From Macrocystis pyrifera (taxonomy: Eukaryota > Sar > Phaeophyceae > Laminariales > Laminariaceae): DNA of 64,000 bases. Both the position numbers and the translations under genes were made by a program. The stretch covers positions 1,550,001-1,614,000 of the forward strand of contig JASSKH010000026.1 of assembly GCA_031763025.1 (NCBI GenBank), in the 5' to 3' direction. Under the pieces are notes generated by a model. The model was not told where the DNA came from, searched no databases, and saw nothing but the letters and a program-made list of their open reading frames with translations. Positions 35,336 to 46,256 of the stretch are shown one piece after another; position 1 is the first letter of the stretch; every line of letters begins with the position of its first letter.

Positions 35336-35679
35336 AATCCATGTAGAATGACTTTTCGCACACAGCAATGCAATCCGTGCCTGAATCCGACAAGCAGCCG
35401 ACATGAAACCTGTTGCACCTATTTCCACGCTAGTCCTTTGGGAGCAATAAAACATATGGCTATGATTATCAACGATAGCCACTCGATAGGCTAATTGTAG
35501 TCGCAATGACTGTCTATTAATAAAGCAGAAATGTTTAACCGACAACTCGTTCGAGATCAAATGATGGCGACGTCTACTTTTACAACCCTAGTCAGTATAG
35601 GAATTGATGCAGAACTCTACAGTTACAAATTTGGCAGCAAAGAAGGGTATACTACGTTGACAGTCCTATACAACGAAAT

Positions 35680-36300
35680 TCGTAGGGGCAAATTCCATTC
35701 CCGGTGGTAAAGATTCTGACGTGATCGGATCGTCTTAGATTTGATAGACCAACATAGAGGCACTCGTGCATGAAAACATCCATGTGTATAAATCAAAAGA
35801 CCACTTTGTCCCCATGTCTGGCCATTGCTACGGTGGACGGTAACCGCGAGAGACAAACAAACGGGATGTAAACACGCTTCACATCCGCATCTTACCATGT
35901 CATGAAATAAGATATAACCCGGGGAATCCAATGAATTGTGCCATCTTTGAAAGTTGAGACCTGCAAGTTGTAAGGCAAAAAATACTCAGCACGATAACTT
36001 TGGGCCCACTCGTCAAACCAGCTGACACGTCTAAACTCCTATTAAGTATAATGCACAACCACTTTTAGCTTTAAAATGTGAGACGGTACGCCGCTTTAAT
36101 GAAGGGTAGACACGTAACCCGTCATAACAAAGGCATCGTTCATGTCACACTCAAGTAGTTCGTAGTTTAACACTGTACGCCCTTCCAGAGTAGCGCGCAG
36201 CGAACCCACAGATTCAGGCAGATGCCTGGGTATCCCGGGGTGTTGCAGCAGCGACGGTTGCGCGGTGGTCAAGACGACGGCGGCGGCAGCGGCGGTAGCG
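35680..36300 (-). pseudogene. Pif1-family helicase fragment, probably Helitron-derived
   Basis: Read on the minus strand with frameshifts and stops, the blocks come in the C-terminal order of Pif1/Helitron helicases. RTVLNYELLECDMNDAF (about 36190-36140) resembles the TYLSADS region. SGVPSHILKLK follows a stop near 36110, then VSAGLTSGPKVIVLS, then PVCLSLAVTVHRSNGQTWG (the Q-rich motif V/VI region), then HECLYVGLSNLRRSDHVRIF near 35760. Each block is short but the series is hard to get by chance. No Rep domain is seen. A host or viral Pif1 origin cannot be ruled out. Confidence 0.6.
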
Positions 36301-36480
36301 AAGACGGCCGTTGCGGCGGCGGTGGTGGTCTTGGCGGCGGCGGTAATGGTGCTTACTGCATGCGCTTCATCGTCGCAACAAAAGTGCAGCAATCCTCTGA
36401 CTGTTGACGTTGCTGACGGTGCTGCTGGAGCTGCAGCTACCCTGCAACTGCTACTCTCCAGCGACTTCGCCACCAGTGCC
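36235..36480. repeat. GCG/GGT-rich trinucleotide tract
   Basis: Runs of GGCGGCGGC and related triplets give alanine- or glycine-rich frames on both strands. It lies upstream of the helicase blocks on the minus strand and is markedly more GC-rich than its surroundings. Confidence 0.75.
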
Positions 36481-36639
36481 AAGCGAATCTACCAGGTCCG
36501 ACTCAAACTTGGCCCTGCTGGGATCGCTGCTGCTTCTGGTGCGGCATCTCCTGTCTCTCCTTCTCATGCACACGTCCTCTTCTCCAGGACCTCGATCTCA
36601 TCTTCAAAATACATACACACGCTGGCTCCCTGACTAAGC

Positions 36640-37340
36640 ACATCATCTACAAAGAATAGACATGCTGGAAGCAGGTTCCCACCTCTCTAGGTTGGCCTTG
36701 ACTACGCTTGCCAACAGAAGATCACCGGTCTCCACTAGTGTGTTGATTGATCTTTAAAGGTATAGACGCAGCTGGCACGGGAACGCGTGGCTGACTCCAG
36801 GCACAACACGGAACACCTCTTATATTACATCTTCGCTGTCGAGTTGACTCGCCTCATATGTAGTAGAGAGTTACACCTGACGAGTGGCATTGGTGGGCAC
36901 ACATTACCCCGATATCCCTATACCCTACTGCTGGAATCCCTTTCCAGCATGGAACTCCCCAATCTACCATGGATCTTATATGTCGTGTTTCTGAGTACAA
37001 TCAACAGATCCAAATTCGAGACGTATGTGTAGTTATAGTTGAAGCAATACGGTATGTCTGGTATACTACTGTATGTTCACGTGATCTCGGGACGAACTTG
37101 TTGAAGTACTTCTGGTCTATTGGCTGTTATGTTTGTTGTATTTGACTCAAGAGTTGTGGTACTCATTTACGCCCAGGAGGGACGGGACAAACATGGTACA
37201 ATGGGACACCCTGGTCCCAGACAAAACACCCTTCGGGCTAACCCGCATCTTACGTTTACGTTTCGGACCCGTACCACCAAAACCCGGAAACACTGGCTAC
37301 AATCTTCTCCTAGAACTTTCTCCCCCCCCCCCCTCCCCTC
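36640..37340. other. No gene recognised
   Basis: No domain, repeat or element end could be identified in this interval. Confidence 0.4.
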
Positions 37341-37359
37341 CTACATATTATACCAGGGA

Positions 37360-37549
37360 CTGAGCGACCCTCCCGCCCTCACGGCGGCAGGGTTACATGA
37401 ATCAGGTGGAGGTGCAATCTATTTCGTGTACAGTAGTATACCAACGGGAGCTAAGAGGTATATTGACACAAGACACGAAATTGGAACGTGGAAGTATGGT
37501 GAGCTTAAGCTTTATTTTTACCAATCCGCCGGAGGATAAAAAAAAGTAA
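37360..37549 (+). mobile_element. Poly(A)-ended retroposon 3' end, plus strand
   Basis: 37457-37539 matches the inverse of 18802-18882, ends GCCGGAGGATAAAAAAAA, and keeps the GTWKYGELKLYFYQSAGG-stop frame. The region just upstream (37360-37430) resembles 14500-14560 and 34830-34890 instead, so the two retroposon copies share only the last 80-90 bp. Confidence 0.55.
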
Positions 37550-37595
37550 TTAAAAGTCATGCTAGAATATACGAAATACTGAAGAGTCATACCGA

Positions 37596-37860
37596 GTGCA
37601 TACTCGTAAAGGCTTTTTCTTGCGTTTAAAATTCATTAGCGGAAAGCTAGAAAGCGTGAGTTAGCTACTTCGATGAAAATCGACGAGAAGTGGGAATGCT
37701 GAACCCTATGCGCGACAAAAAATATTGGCACATACCCGGGGGGAGAAGGGACGACACCTGCGACCATGGCTTGTCCAGAAGAAGGCCGCTGAGGATAAAA
37801 TCTCCTACGAGTTAAGCTGGGAAGTGAAAGTGATGGTTAAGAAAATAAAATAAATATATA
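37596..37860 (+). mobile_element. SINE copy 1, 5'-truncated
   Basis: It begins at CATACCGAGTGCATACTCGT, matching the SINE body just after the B-box of copy 2. It then shares AAAGC.CGAAAGCGTGAGTT-type sequence, GTGGGAATGCTGAACCC, ATGCGCGACAAAAA, GAGAAGGGACGACACC and AAGTGATGG, and ends in an A-rich tail (AAGAAAATAAAATAAATA). Confidence 0.75.
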
Positions 37861-37890
37861 TAGGTAAAACGATGACGATGTGTATATGCA

Positions 37891-38232
37891 GGCGCCCCCG
37901 GCGGCTTGGTAGGTGGTCTGCGTGCCTGTCAAGATCAATTTCGTGGTTTCAAGTCCCACCGAGTGCATGCTCATTAGGGACTTTTTCTGGCATAAAAAAT
38001 TGATAACCGGAAAGCGCGAAAGCGTGAGTTGGCTACATTCGATGAAAAAAATCGACGAGCAGTGGGAATGCTGAACCCTATGCGCGACAAAAATAAAGGC
38101 ACGTACCGGGGGGGAGAAGGGACGACACCTGTGACCACGGCTTGTCCAGAAGATCGTCGAGGGTAAAACCTCCTCACGAGTGGGCTGGGAAATAAAAGTG
38201 ATGGATAAAAAAAAAAAAGAAAAAAAAAAGTA
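37891..38232 (+). mobile_element. tRNA-derived SINE copy 2, full-length
   Basis: A tRNA-like head (about 37891-37962) carries a D-arm/A-box-like CTTGGTAGGTGG and a B-box-like GGTTTCAAGTCCC at tRNA spacing. A unique body follows that is shared with copy 1, then a tail GGATAAAAAAAAAAAAGAAA. Head-body-tail layout and about 340 bp length are typical for a SINE. The parent tRNA was not identified. Confidence 0.75.
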
Positions 38233-38805
38233 GTATTTAGTAAATATAATATTGAGTAATACGTGTGCCCGAAGAACGAATGAATGCAGTTGCCATATTT
38301 GATTTGTACTTAATTTCATAAATTTGGGAGGTGTTATAAAATATATTGTATATATGTGCGTTAGAAACTGTTTAACGTTAGACAGTTTACCCAAAGAGAC
38401 GAATATTTCAGTAGAGTTTTCTTTCAATGTAGCGTACAGCATAAGATGCGCACCGAAGAGATGGCGATAAAAAGTCCGACGAAATCCTCGATCTCGAAGT
38501 TTGAATATATATATGTAAACATATAAAATCCGTATTACTCACGATCTTATCATCACACACAACCGAAAAAAAATAATATTCGACGAAGTCCTCGCTCTCG
38601 CTGCTGATCGGACCTATCTGTCAATATTGTGCGCCCTCCCTCCCCCTTTTTTGGTGACAATAATTGATGCGCATAAATTCAAAAAAACTCTCAAATTAAT
38701 CCAATACATTTTACTCTCTTGACTAGAACATAAAATCCGCAGTACGCACGATTTTATTGTCACACACGGCTTGGAAATATGAGGTTTGACGAAATCCTGG
38801 ATTTC

Positions 38806-39366
38806 TGATACAGCAGGGTACAGCTCTCAGACGCTAAAAAGGATCCGCGCTCGTTAGATCTCTGAGGCCGGCTCACCTGTTGTCTGAGAGTTTGAGAAGT
38901 GCCTTCGTGCTGTAGTGATCGGGTCACGCAGAAAGTGAATCGATGCAATGCGGTAGTTGAAAGCAGCCAGAGTGAACAGTCAACGAAGCACCACAGACAC
39001 GATGACGGACACGACGGGCAAGGCAGGGCTCACGGGGCTGGGGATCGATAAGACAGGTATCGCGGATCACTTGGCTTTGACTTTCTTTGCTTCATTCACT
39101 TGGTCTTTACCAAAAACCGAGTGGCCACGAAACCTCGTTACTGGCTCTGAAGCCGAGACCGAAAGCGTTCTCCTCCGGGGATCCTCCCTGACCCTATAAG
39201 ATCCGCACAAGGGAGCTAACGAAAGCTTGCCCTCCGCCTATCGAACAGACCCGACGCGTCGCACTGATCAGGACGGTTGTCTCGCACCGTATTATCCTTC
39301 TCATATCGCTGGTCACGACGGTCGCAGCGACATGAACCTCCTACCCTGGCGCCACTCGCCGTAACA
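38806..39366 (-). mobile_element. LTR of the large element, copy W
   Basis: It runs TGATACAGCAGGG..CCGTAACA in the opposite orientation to copy X, 561 bp. About 110 bp of 3' internal sequence follows (39367-39480, TCGTCGGCACAAAGC, GACAGCGTGTGCGCTTTCCTCC), matching 58390-58480. It is thus the 3' LTR of a truncated minus-strand copy. Confidence 0.75.
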
Positions 39367-39662
39367 CCACCCGTGTCTGACGCAGAACGATCGTCGGCAC
39401 AAAGCGGGCACCCCGGTACCAGCCCGGTGACAGCGTGTGCGCTTTCCTCCTCGGTCCCCTCTCCCCGGCCCGGAGTTTGTAACACCTCAGAGAATTCGGA
39501 AAATGGATCGAAGATGCGGCGCTCCACAACCCACTCCCACACCTTTATAACTGGTAAGGCTGAAGCCGATAACACGTGGACACTGCGAATCAGACAGCAA
39601 CAAGTCCGAGGTGCGGAAGTGTGTTGTGAAGCGCTGCATCTTCGAAGGGCTTGGTCGCCCAA

Positions 39663-39965
39663 GGGCTTGGTAATTTTCTGTTCTGCGGCCTACCACTGCT
39701 TGCGATTTGAATCTGTTTCACCCGGAAGGGCTTGGTAGTTCTCTTCTGGACCCAACCACTGCTTTCGACTTGAATCTACCTCGCCCAAAATGCATGGTGA
39801 ATATCTTCTGCGACCAAACACAGCTTGTGATTTGAATCTACCTCGCCCGAAAGGGCTTGGTGATTCTCTTCTGCGGCCAACCATTTGCGATTTGACTTTG
39901 CCCCGCCGGGGAGGGCTTTAGTGTTTCCTTTCAGCGGTCACCTATTGCTTGATATTTAAATATTC
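39663..39965. repeat. Tandem array, five units of about 62 bp
   Basis: Units begin GGGCTTGGT near 39663, 39728, 39791 (TGCATGGT variant), 39853 and 39913. Each carries TTCTG.GGCC..CCA and a GATTTGAATCT.C-type block. Divergence rises toward the right end. Confidence 0.8.
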
Positions 39966-40731
39966 CCACTCTACGAGTAGTATAGGGCATGGCGTTTTCT
40001 ACGTATCTGCGATGGAATCCGTCACTCCTCGTATTTTTCGAGAGAGGCATCGATTCGCCGCCTACTGTTTGCGAATCGACATCTCGTCCTCTCGCAGGGC
40101 GTGATCATTATTTTTTGCGACTAATCGGGGCATCTGTTTTGCATGCTGAATGTTTTCCGCGTGATTCGGACCTTTTCGTGGAGTATCCCGTGAATTCTTC
40201 GGGCACGACAGAATTATCCTAACAGTACAGAGCACCCGAAATGTTTTTTGCTTGCGCCAGATTTATGCTTTTGCGCGCCCCGAATACTTTTCAGACGAAA
40301 CCGATTGATCTACTCCGCTTTTCGGACCCCCGCCGCGTATTATGGCTCCACCCATGACGAATCCCGATTTTTCTACGGTGATTTTCCTGTGGGTGATGGG
40401 TCACCCTCTTCGTACGCCGACTTTTTTGCCGCGAATCCTCGAAAATATATTTTCGATTATTTCCCAAATATAAACACACCCACTCCTTGATTCTGTAGCG
40501 TGAGATTTTTTTCTTCATGAGGCCATGTAGAATCCGTACGAAGTACGCGCGATTGAAGTGTCACACATAGCTTGCAAAGATGAGCTTCGACGAAATCCTC
40601 GATCTCAGAGCTGTTGGTTTCTAATTGTACAAAGGTATCCACGAACGGCATTATTGTAGAATTATAAATGTTCATAATGATTGGTCTCACACACAAGACC
40701 ATGGATGACAATCAGTTAATAGTGGGAGCCA

Positions 40732-41244
40732 TGGTAGCCTCGGACGACCAGGCTCAGCTCGAGGCCAGCACATAGCTCTGCCACTCGAGCGAACCAGCCA
40801 CTCTAGCCGACACAAATTATGAGGTGAATTATTACCGAGAAGAAACACAGATTGACTGGCATGTGCGATGTCTCAGCAAAAGAAGCAGTTTCGTTTTACA
40901 CCCTACGCAATCCACATACACTTGAATTGGAACCCGGCGATATATCCCAATAGCCCCTGTAGACCACATCCGTTAAAGCATCCGCAAAACCCATTTCATC
41001 TATGATACCCGGAGACGCGCCCATGATATCCCCGGATCATCACAGCCCCGCCCTAGAGCAAACCCACAGACCCAAAGGGACTTGGGAAACACGATAGAGT
41101 TGAAATCAGAGACAGTCTGGGACCATTCATAGTATGTCCACAAAACAATCTCGGAGACGCAACAATACAAAAACATTAGAATCCCAACCAGTGCCTTAAA
41201 TGCTGTAATTTTTACCTTTGATAACGTGATCTTCAACCACACAA
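40732..41244 (-). mobile_element. Solo LTR of the gag-only family
   Basis: It starts TGGTAGCCTCGG and carries CTCAGCTCGAGGCCAGCA, a CCCTACGCAATCCACATACA-type block shared with 56820-56850, and CCCACAGACCCAAAGGGACT shared with 26890. No gag region adjoins it. It ends at CAACCACACAA where the next LTR begins. Confidence 0.6.
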
Positions 41245-41805
41245 TGTTACAGCAGGGTACAGCTCTTAGACCCTGAAAAGGACCTGCGCTCGTTAGATCT
41301 CTGAGGCCGGCTCAACTGTTGTTTGAGAGTTCGAGTAAGTGCCTTCAAGCAGTAACGATCGGGTAACGCAGAACGTGAATCGATGCAATGCGGTGGATGC
41401 AAGCAGTCAGCGTGAACACTCAATGAAGCACCACAGACACGATGACGGGCACGACGGGCAAGGCAGGGCCCACGGGGCTGGGTGTCGATAGGACAGGTAT
41501 CACAGATCACTTGGCTTTGACTTTGCTTCATTCACTTTTGGTGGTGTTTACCAAAAACCGAGTGGCCACGAACCTCGTTACTGGCTCTGAAGCCGAGACC
41601 GAAGGCGTTCTCCTCGGGGATCCTCCCTGACCCTGTAAGATCCGCACAAGGGAGCTAACGAAAGCTTGCCCTCCGCCTATCGAACAGACCCGACGCGTCG
41701 CACTGATCAGGACAGTTGTCTCGCGCCGTATTGTCCTCCCCATAGCGCTGGTCACGACAGTCGCAGCGCTATGAACCCCCCTCCCTGGCGCCACCCGCTG
41801 TAGGA
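41245..41805 (-). mobile_element. Solo LTR of the large element
   Basis: TGTTACAGCAGGG..CACCCGCTGTAGGA, about 560 bp and minus orientation, is inserted at the very end of the preceding solo LTR. Internal sequence of the large element does not follow, so it is probably a recombined solo LTR. Confidence 0.7.
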
Positions 41806-42064
41806 GCAGCTACTCGTTTGATCGAACTTCGCAAGAAAACCCACAGTAATTCACGAGATATTGCAAAATCATACGAATAACACGCACTTGCACGAACGTT
41901 ATTATCCTGACACCGGCCCTTTTTTATTGATGTGTATTTACTGAAAAACTGAAAATCGCACAATAAAAAAACCATGAAGTTTATTTAGACAAACACAATG
42001 GTCTACATGCTCAACGTATGCGTATACCTGATATGTTATCGGGTAACATAACTTCTCTGATCCT

Positions 42065-42290
42065 TTGCAATACCGATGCACATACACATGATACACATAC
42101 ACAACTCACTCACAACCTGTACACTTACAAGTACATACACTCCCACGCACATGTACATAAATATACGCGCCCACTCACGCATACATACACACTCACATGT
42201 ATACCCACACACTCAAAGATATATACACATGCGCGCTCACATATCAAACATAAACCCTCACATATACATTTACACACACGTCCACCCAGA
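42065..42290. repeat. CA-rich low-complexity tract
   Basis: Long degenerate run of CACATACAC and CACTCAC elements. Any open frame in it is compositional. Confidence 0.8.
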
Positions 42291-42849
42291 ATTCAGTCAA
42301 GAACGAAGAATATAAGAACGCTTCCGATTTCAATCGAAGAGTTATCATCATTTGGCAATTTGTCTGTACCCAATTACTCATGTGTATTGTATCATGTGTT
42401 TTGTTTGGGCGAGACTTTCTGATGCTACACTGTCGAAACATTCCCTTCCTTGTTAGTTGATGCTGTAACTATTTATATATCTTGCACCATTACTATTTAC
42501 CAGGTATTCGAGATTTGTGCTATGGTATAGCCTCAGCCAACTAAGAAAGTCACTAACTTTACAAGAATGGTACAGATAATAACATGATTGGCCCTTTTTC
42601 AACTAAAACTTCAACTTGTCTGAACATATGGCACGTGCTCTAGGTACCGATGGACATGAAAAAAACAGGAAAATACAAAAAACATAATACGAAAAAAAGA
42701 AAAAGGAAGAAAAAAGAAGAAAAAAACTGAACTTGTGATGACCGAAAAGTAAGAACAAGGAAAAATCAAATAACTTAAGAAAACAACCCATATACCCTGT
42801 TTCAATCTTGACCTTGTGCCGTGCAAAAAGTGCCCTCCTCATCTTTAAG

Positions 42850-43080
42850 AGCAGCGTGAGACCTTTCAGCTGCTTGATAAAGAAATTTTATGGAAAGTTC
42901 CGTGAAGTGTAGATATTGATTCCCACGAACGTTCTGCTTCCCAAAAGTCTTTCCAGTTGGCAAACGCCTCATAGTTACCGTTCGTCGATCTTTTTAGTTC
43001 CAGTACTCCTTACATTTGGAACTCGCCTTGAATAATAAGAAACTGTAACCTTTCTTTGGTGTCTGCCGCTAACGCCACAG
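42850..43080 (-). pseudogene. Ty3/gypsy integrase C-terminal chromodomain remnant
   Basis: The minus strand reads ADTKERLQFLIIQGEFQM, a TAA, then GVLELKRS, NGNYEAFANWKDFWEAERSW and ESISTL. The order beta-strand, WK.F, E..W..I.TL is the chromodomain signature (Y.V.WKG...E.TWEP) at the integrase C-terminus of chromoviruses. The preceding TADTKE.LQF..QGEF-like linker is familiar from stramenopile-type Ty3 elements. It lies directly against the truncated LTR of copy Y. Confidence 0.6.
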
Positions 43081-43099
43081 AAAAGTCTTTGTAGAACTT

Positions 43100-43221
43100 C
43101 GTGACCCGATCATTACCGCACGAAGGCACTTCCTCGAACTCTCAAACAACAGGTGAGCCGGCCTCACAGATCTAACGAGCGCGGATCTTTTTAGCGTCTG
43201 AGAGCTGTACCCTGCTGTATC
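43100..43221 (+). mobile_element. Truncated 5' LTR of large element copy Y
   Basis: The last 122 bp of the LTR, ending CTGCTGTATCA. Its variant end TGTATCA is shared with the 3' LTR at 50356, which supports pairing of the two. Confidence 0.7.
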
Positions 43222-43846
43222 ATGGTGAACCCAGGGAGATCAAAGTGCATTGCAGGAGATCGAAGTGTTTTCAAAACTGTGAAATGATGTGTTCTTTATA
43301 TAATTTCACGTTCGATCTTGCACTATTTTTAATTGCATAGCTGGTACTAGGTATATACATACTCACATCCACATGTTTTGGTTGTTGCCTGCCTGGTATG
43401 GTGACACCCGCACTATGCTGTTATGTATTCAAGCTGCCAATGGTGTTCTGTCTGTTGTTTTGTAAGGCTTTAAAGATACTTATCTGGTCAATGCATGCAG
43501 GCATGCTGGTTGCTCGTGCCTATTTGCCTGTCGCTCGTGCTCGTCTGTTCGTTTGTTAATAAATGACGGCATGCTGTTGACCACATGTAGTCTTCAAAAC
43601 CAAATGCAACTGACCGGTATCGGTACAAGCCAAGGTGCCGTAAGTACTTATACACGCATGCTCTCGTGTACCGTTTGCCGGGTTAGGTGATAACGGAAAG
43701 TAATCAATGTTGAGCCTTACGCTGTTTGGGCGTACGTGACCCTATAGAACGATGAACCCCTCGACAACACTGTGTGCATTCTCGGCTGGCAAACGTGGAA
43801 CTTTCAACAAAACCACTTACCAGGTACATTTTGATGACTAGTATTC

Positions 43847-44113
43847 TTGCCGCGATGCGTAGACTACATCAGTAGTAATAGGCCAACCGCCGTCCATAGT
43901 TGTGTATCTCTAGCAAGACACCGACAAGACGGAATGACGGTAGGAACACCAAATGGAAAGTCCGATGCACGTTTGACGCTCTTCGATGTCTCCGGTCGCA
44001 CCATTGTCCGTGTTGCATACCAACCGAGCGTTGTGCTCGAGTACCAGGTACGACACTTGAAGGACTGGAAGCCAAACATAAGAGGAAACGGGAAGGAAAA
44101 CTGGAGCGGATGA
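43847..44113 (+). pseudogene. Short conserved frame in copy Y (also in X)
   Basis: The frame reads DYISSNRP, then TP.GKSDARLTLFDVSGRTI and VLEYQVRHLKDW. The X copy at 32379-32645 keeps the same frame with several synonymous changes. EYQ is followed by GTACGA, so it looks like the end of an exon with a donor site and includes a TACCAGGTA motif. The protein is not recognised. It could be a captured host exon or remnant element coding. Confidence 0.35.
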
Positions 44114-44396
44114 AGATCGGCTACGCAAGCCCTAGGTGGGCACGGGTCACACGGGGTGAGATAGTTTCAGCTGGACGGTGATGAGCTTGCACACAACAGT
44201 AGGAGGGTTTGGCTTGCTGTGTCCGGAGGGTTCGGGATGATGACAGATACACGATGCTGCCCAACCTGATCAGTGCCAGGCCAACAGCATGGAGCGGATG
44301 AAACACAACCGTGGGATTGGTTTTCCTCTTTGTTCGGATGTCGTGTCCACAGTCGAAAATGCTGATATTTTTCAGGGCCTTTCGGGGGTCACGGGG

Positions 44397-44640
44397 TGTT
44401 CAAAATGTCACGGGTTGGATCGGGGCTTGGTTGGGAAGTGTTCAAAATATCACGGGTCGGATCGGGTCGGGTCAAGACGTTTTCAAATCTCGCGGGCCGG
44501 GTCCGGTCGGGTCAAGAGTTTTTCAAATCTCACGGGTCGGGAGAGGTCGATTCAAGAACTATTCAAATATCACGGCTCGGGTCGGGTTGGGTCAAGAGGT
44601 GACGAAAAGCTCACGGGTCAGGTCAGGTCATGACCCCCGA
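44397..44640 (+). repeat. Minisatellite, six units of about 40 bp
   Basis: The unit is about TTTCAAATCTCACGGGTCGG plus GTCGGGTCGGGTCAAGAG-like sequence, repeated every 40-42 bp. It lies where copies X and Z carry the 1-kb block 33000-34000, suggesting replacement or deletion there. Confidence 0.85.
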
Positions 44641-46157
44641 GAAGCGGGTCGGGCCAGCGTGAAAACACATTCAAGTATCTGCAGGATGTCCTATGTAACA
44701 CACACCCCATGTATAGATGGTATTCATACGGGGTATACTTGATGAAGTCATGTACAAAGGACGATTTAAAGTTGAGACAATGACCTGGAAGATGTATCTA
44801 TATATGGTACTCATTCGACTATTATTAGAACTGTTCATGGTACCATATAGATCGTACGGCAAGATCGCTCTGAATGCTTGAGCCTACCATTCCTCTTGCT
44901 TTTACAAGAAGTGGGCAGACCTTTTTACCTTTGTCCCTAAAGGATTAGTGTCCCTTACTACCGCAGCAAAGTACCACACCACTGCCTCCCGGTATAAAAT
45001 ACTGCTGTGAAGTCGATCAGCTGTACAGTACAGCAATCAGGTTATTATTCGGGTGAAAGCACCCCATCAAAGCTACGTTGAAACTGAGAACTTCACGACA
45101 ACTAATACATGTCATCACATAGCTGGTGTTATGGTATCTTCGTAACCGGTACGTTGGTATTTCACTTGTTTTACCCGTTGTGATATTGTCGTACCCGGTA
45201 TGTTGGCATTTCACTCGCTTCCCGGTATTCACCGGTAGGCTGGCATTTCGCTTGCTTTACTCATTACTAGTTTGTCGGCACGTAATTAGTGCCTGTCAAT
45301 TTTAAGAAATAAATCAGAACGGACACTGGGTTGTACTGATGTAGTTGAGAATAAAGAACGGTATGGGACACACATATAAGAGTTACGTACTCGTAAGAAT
45401 TATATCTGTGGGGTCTCCATACAGTAGACACACAATAGTACCAAAAGGGTTCTACATTCGTACGATTGCACGTTGTTCATGCTGACTGCAAAGTATGTTT
45501 TCTCTTCATCATTCCCCTGTTGCCGGACGTGTGCTTTGCATTCCATATGCTGTAATATAGTATCTTCAGCATACCGAGCTGTATCACACAGCCTCAGTTT
45601 ACTCTTGGCAGATACACCGTATACTTCTGTTCACGACGCTGCGGAAGTAAGCAACGGTATAATTATTTATTGCTACGCATGAGTTGCAATACTACTGCTG
45701 TACTTCTCAGTCTATGGCCGAAGATCCGATTCAAGCATTATTATCTGCTGCTGTAGATTATACAAAATAATATCAAGAGCACAGAAACACAAAGATTAGA
45801 CTCGATAGGCTTCGACCTTCGATATACGTGTACCTGATCTGGGTCGTGCCTTGAAAGGGTTTGGTTGATTTTGATTATGGTTGGCCTATTCCTTTCATCT
45901 AAAGGCCCACATGGTCTATTAGTAGTGTATCGCTTCTGTTTTTTTCGTCGATCCTGGAGCTCGAACCACACGATGGGTGAGGTGGTGATTTCCGCAATAT
46001 ATACAAGAAAAAAAGTAAGGAATCAACTGCTGAGATCGCCTAACGACGGTAGGCGCGACGAAGGACTGAGGTTTTCCCGCAACAAAAATCCAAGGCACAC
46101 CCCGCAGCTGGAAGGGAAACAAAGAGCTTGCTCTGTGCCGCCGGGTGTTTGTACGTA

Positions 46158-46256
46158 TTACAGGGGACTACAGTAAACAGGACCTATGGTACACACAAAA
46201 ACCTATATATTTACCTACAAATAATGTTTGGTCCTATTTATTATGATCCCCCGTAA
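46158..46256. mobile_element. TA-flanked MITE, 99 bp, inside copy Y
   Basis: It starts TTACAGGGGACTACAGTAAA and ends ATTATGATCCCCCGTAA, with TA on both sides (46156-46157, 46257-46258). It belongs to the same family as 4137-4243. The matching place in copy Z (near 61540) has a single TA and no insert. Confidence 0.8.

Noticed and set aside
35680..36300. Integrated giant-virus helicase
   Set aside because: No other viral core gene is present, and transposon origin fits the neighbourhood better; left open only as an alternative.
36096..36482. Alanine-rich minus-strand protein as a host gene
   Set aside because: The Ala part is a GCG-type triplet tract, and its C-terminal part belongs to the Pif1-like remnant, which continues past the stop.
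36480..36620. Kinase-like SRAKFESDLVDSLGTGGEV stretch
   Set aside because: Only a short resemblance to a glycine-rich loop, then a stop; no other kinase block follows.
39216..39662. Long minus-strand frame across LTR copy W
   Set aside because: It runs through LTR sequence and its flank; the equivalent frame is broken in other LTR copies.
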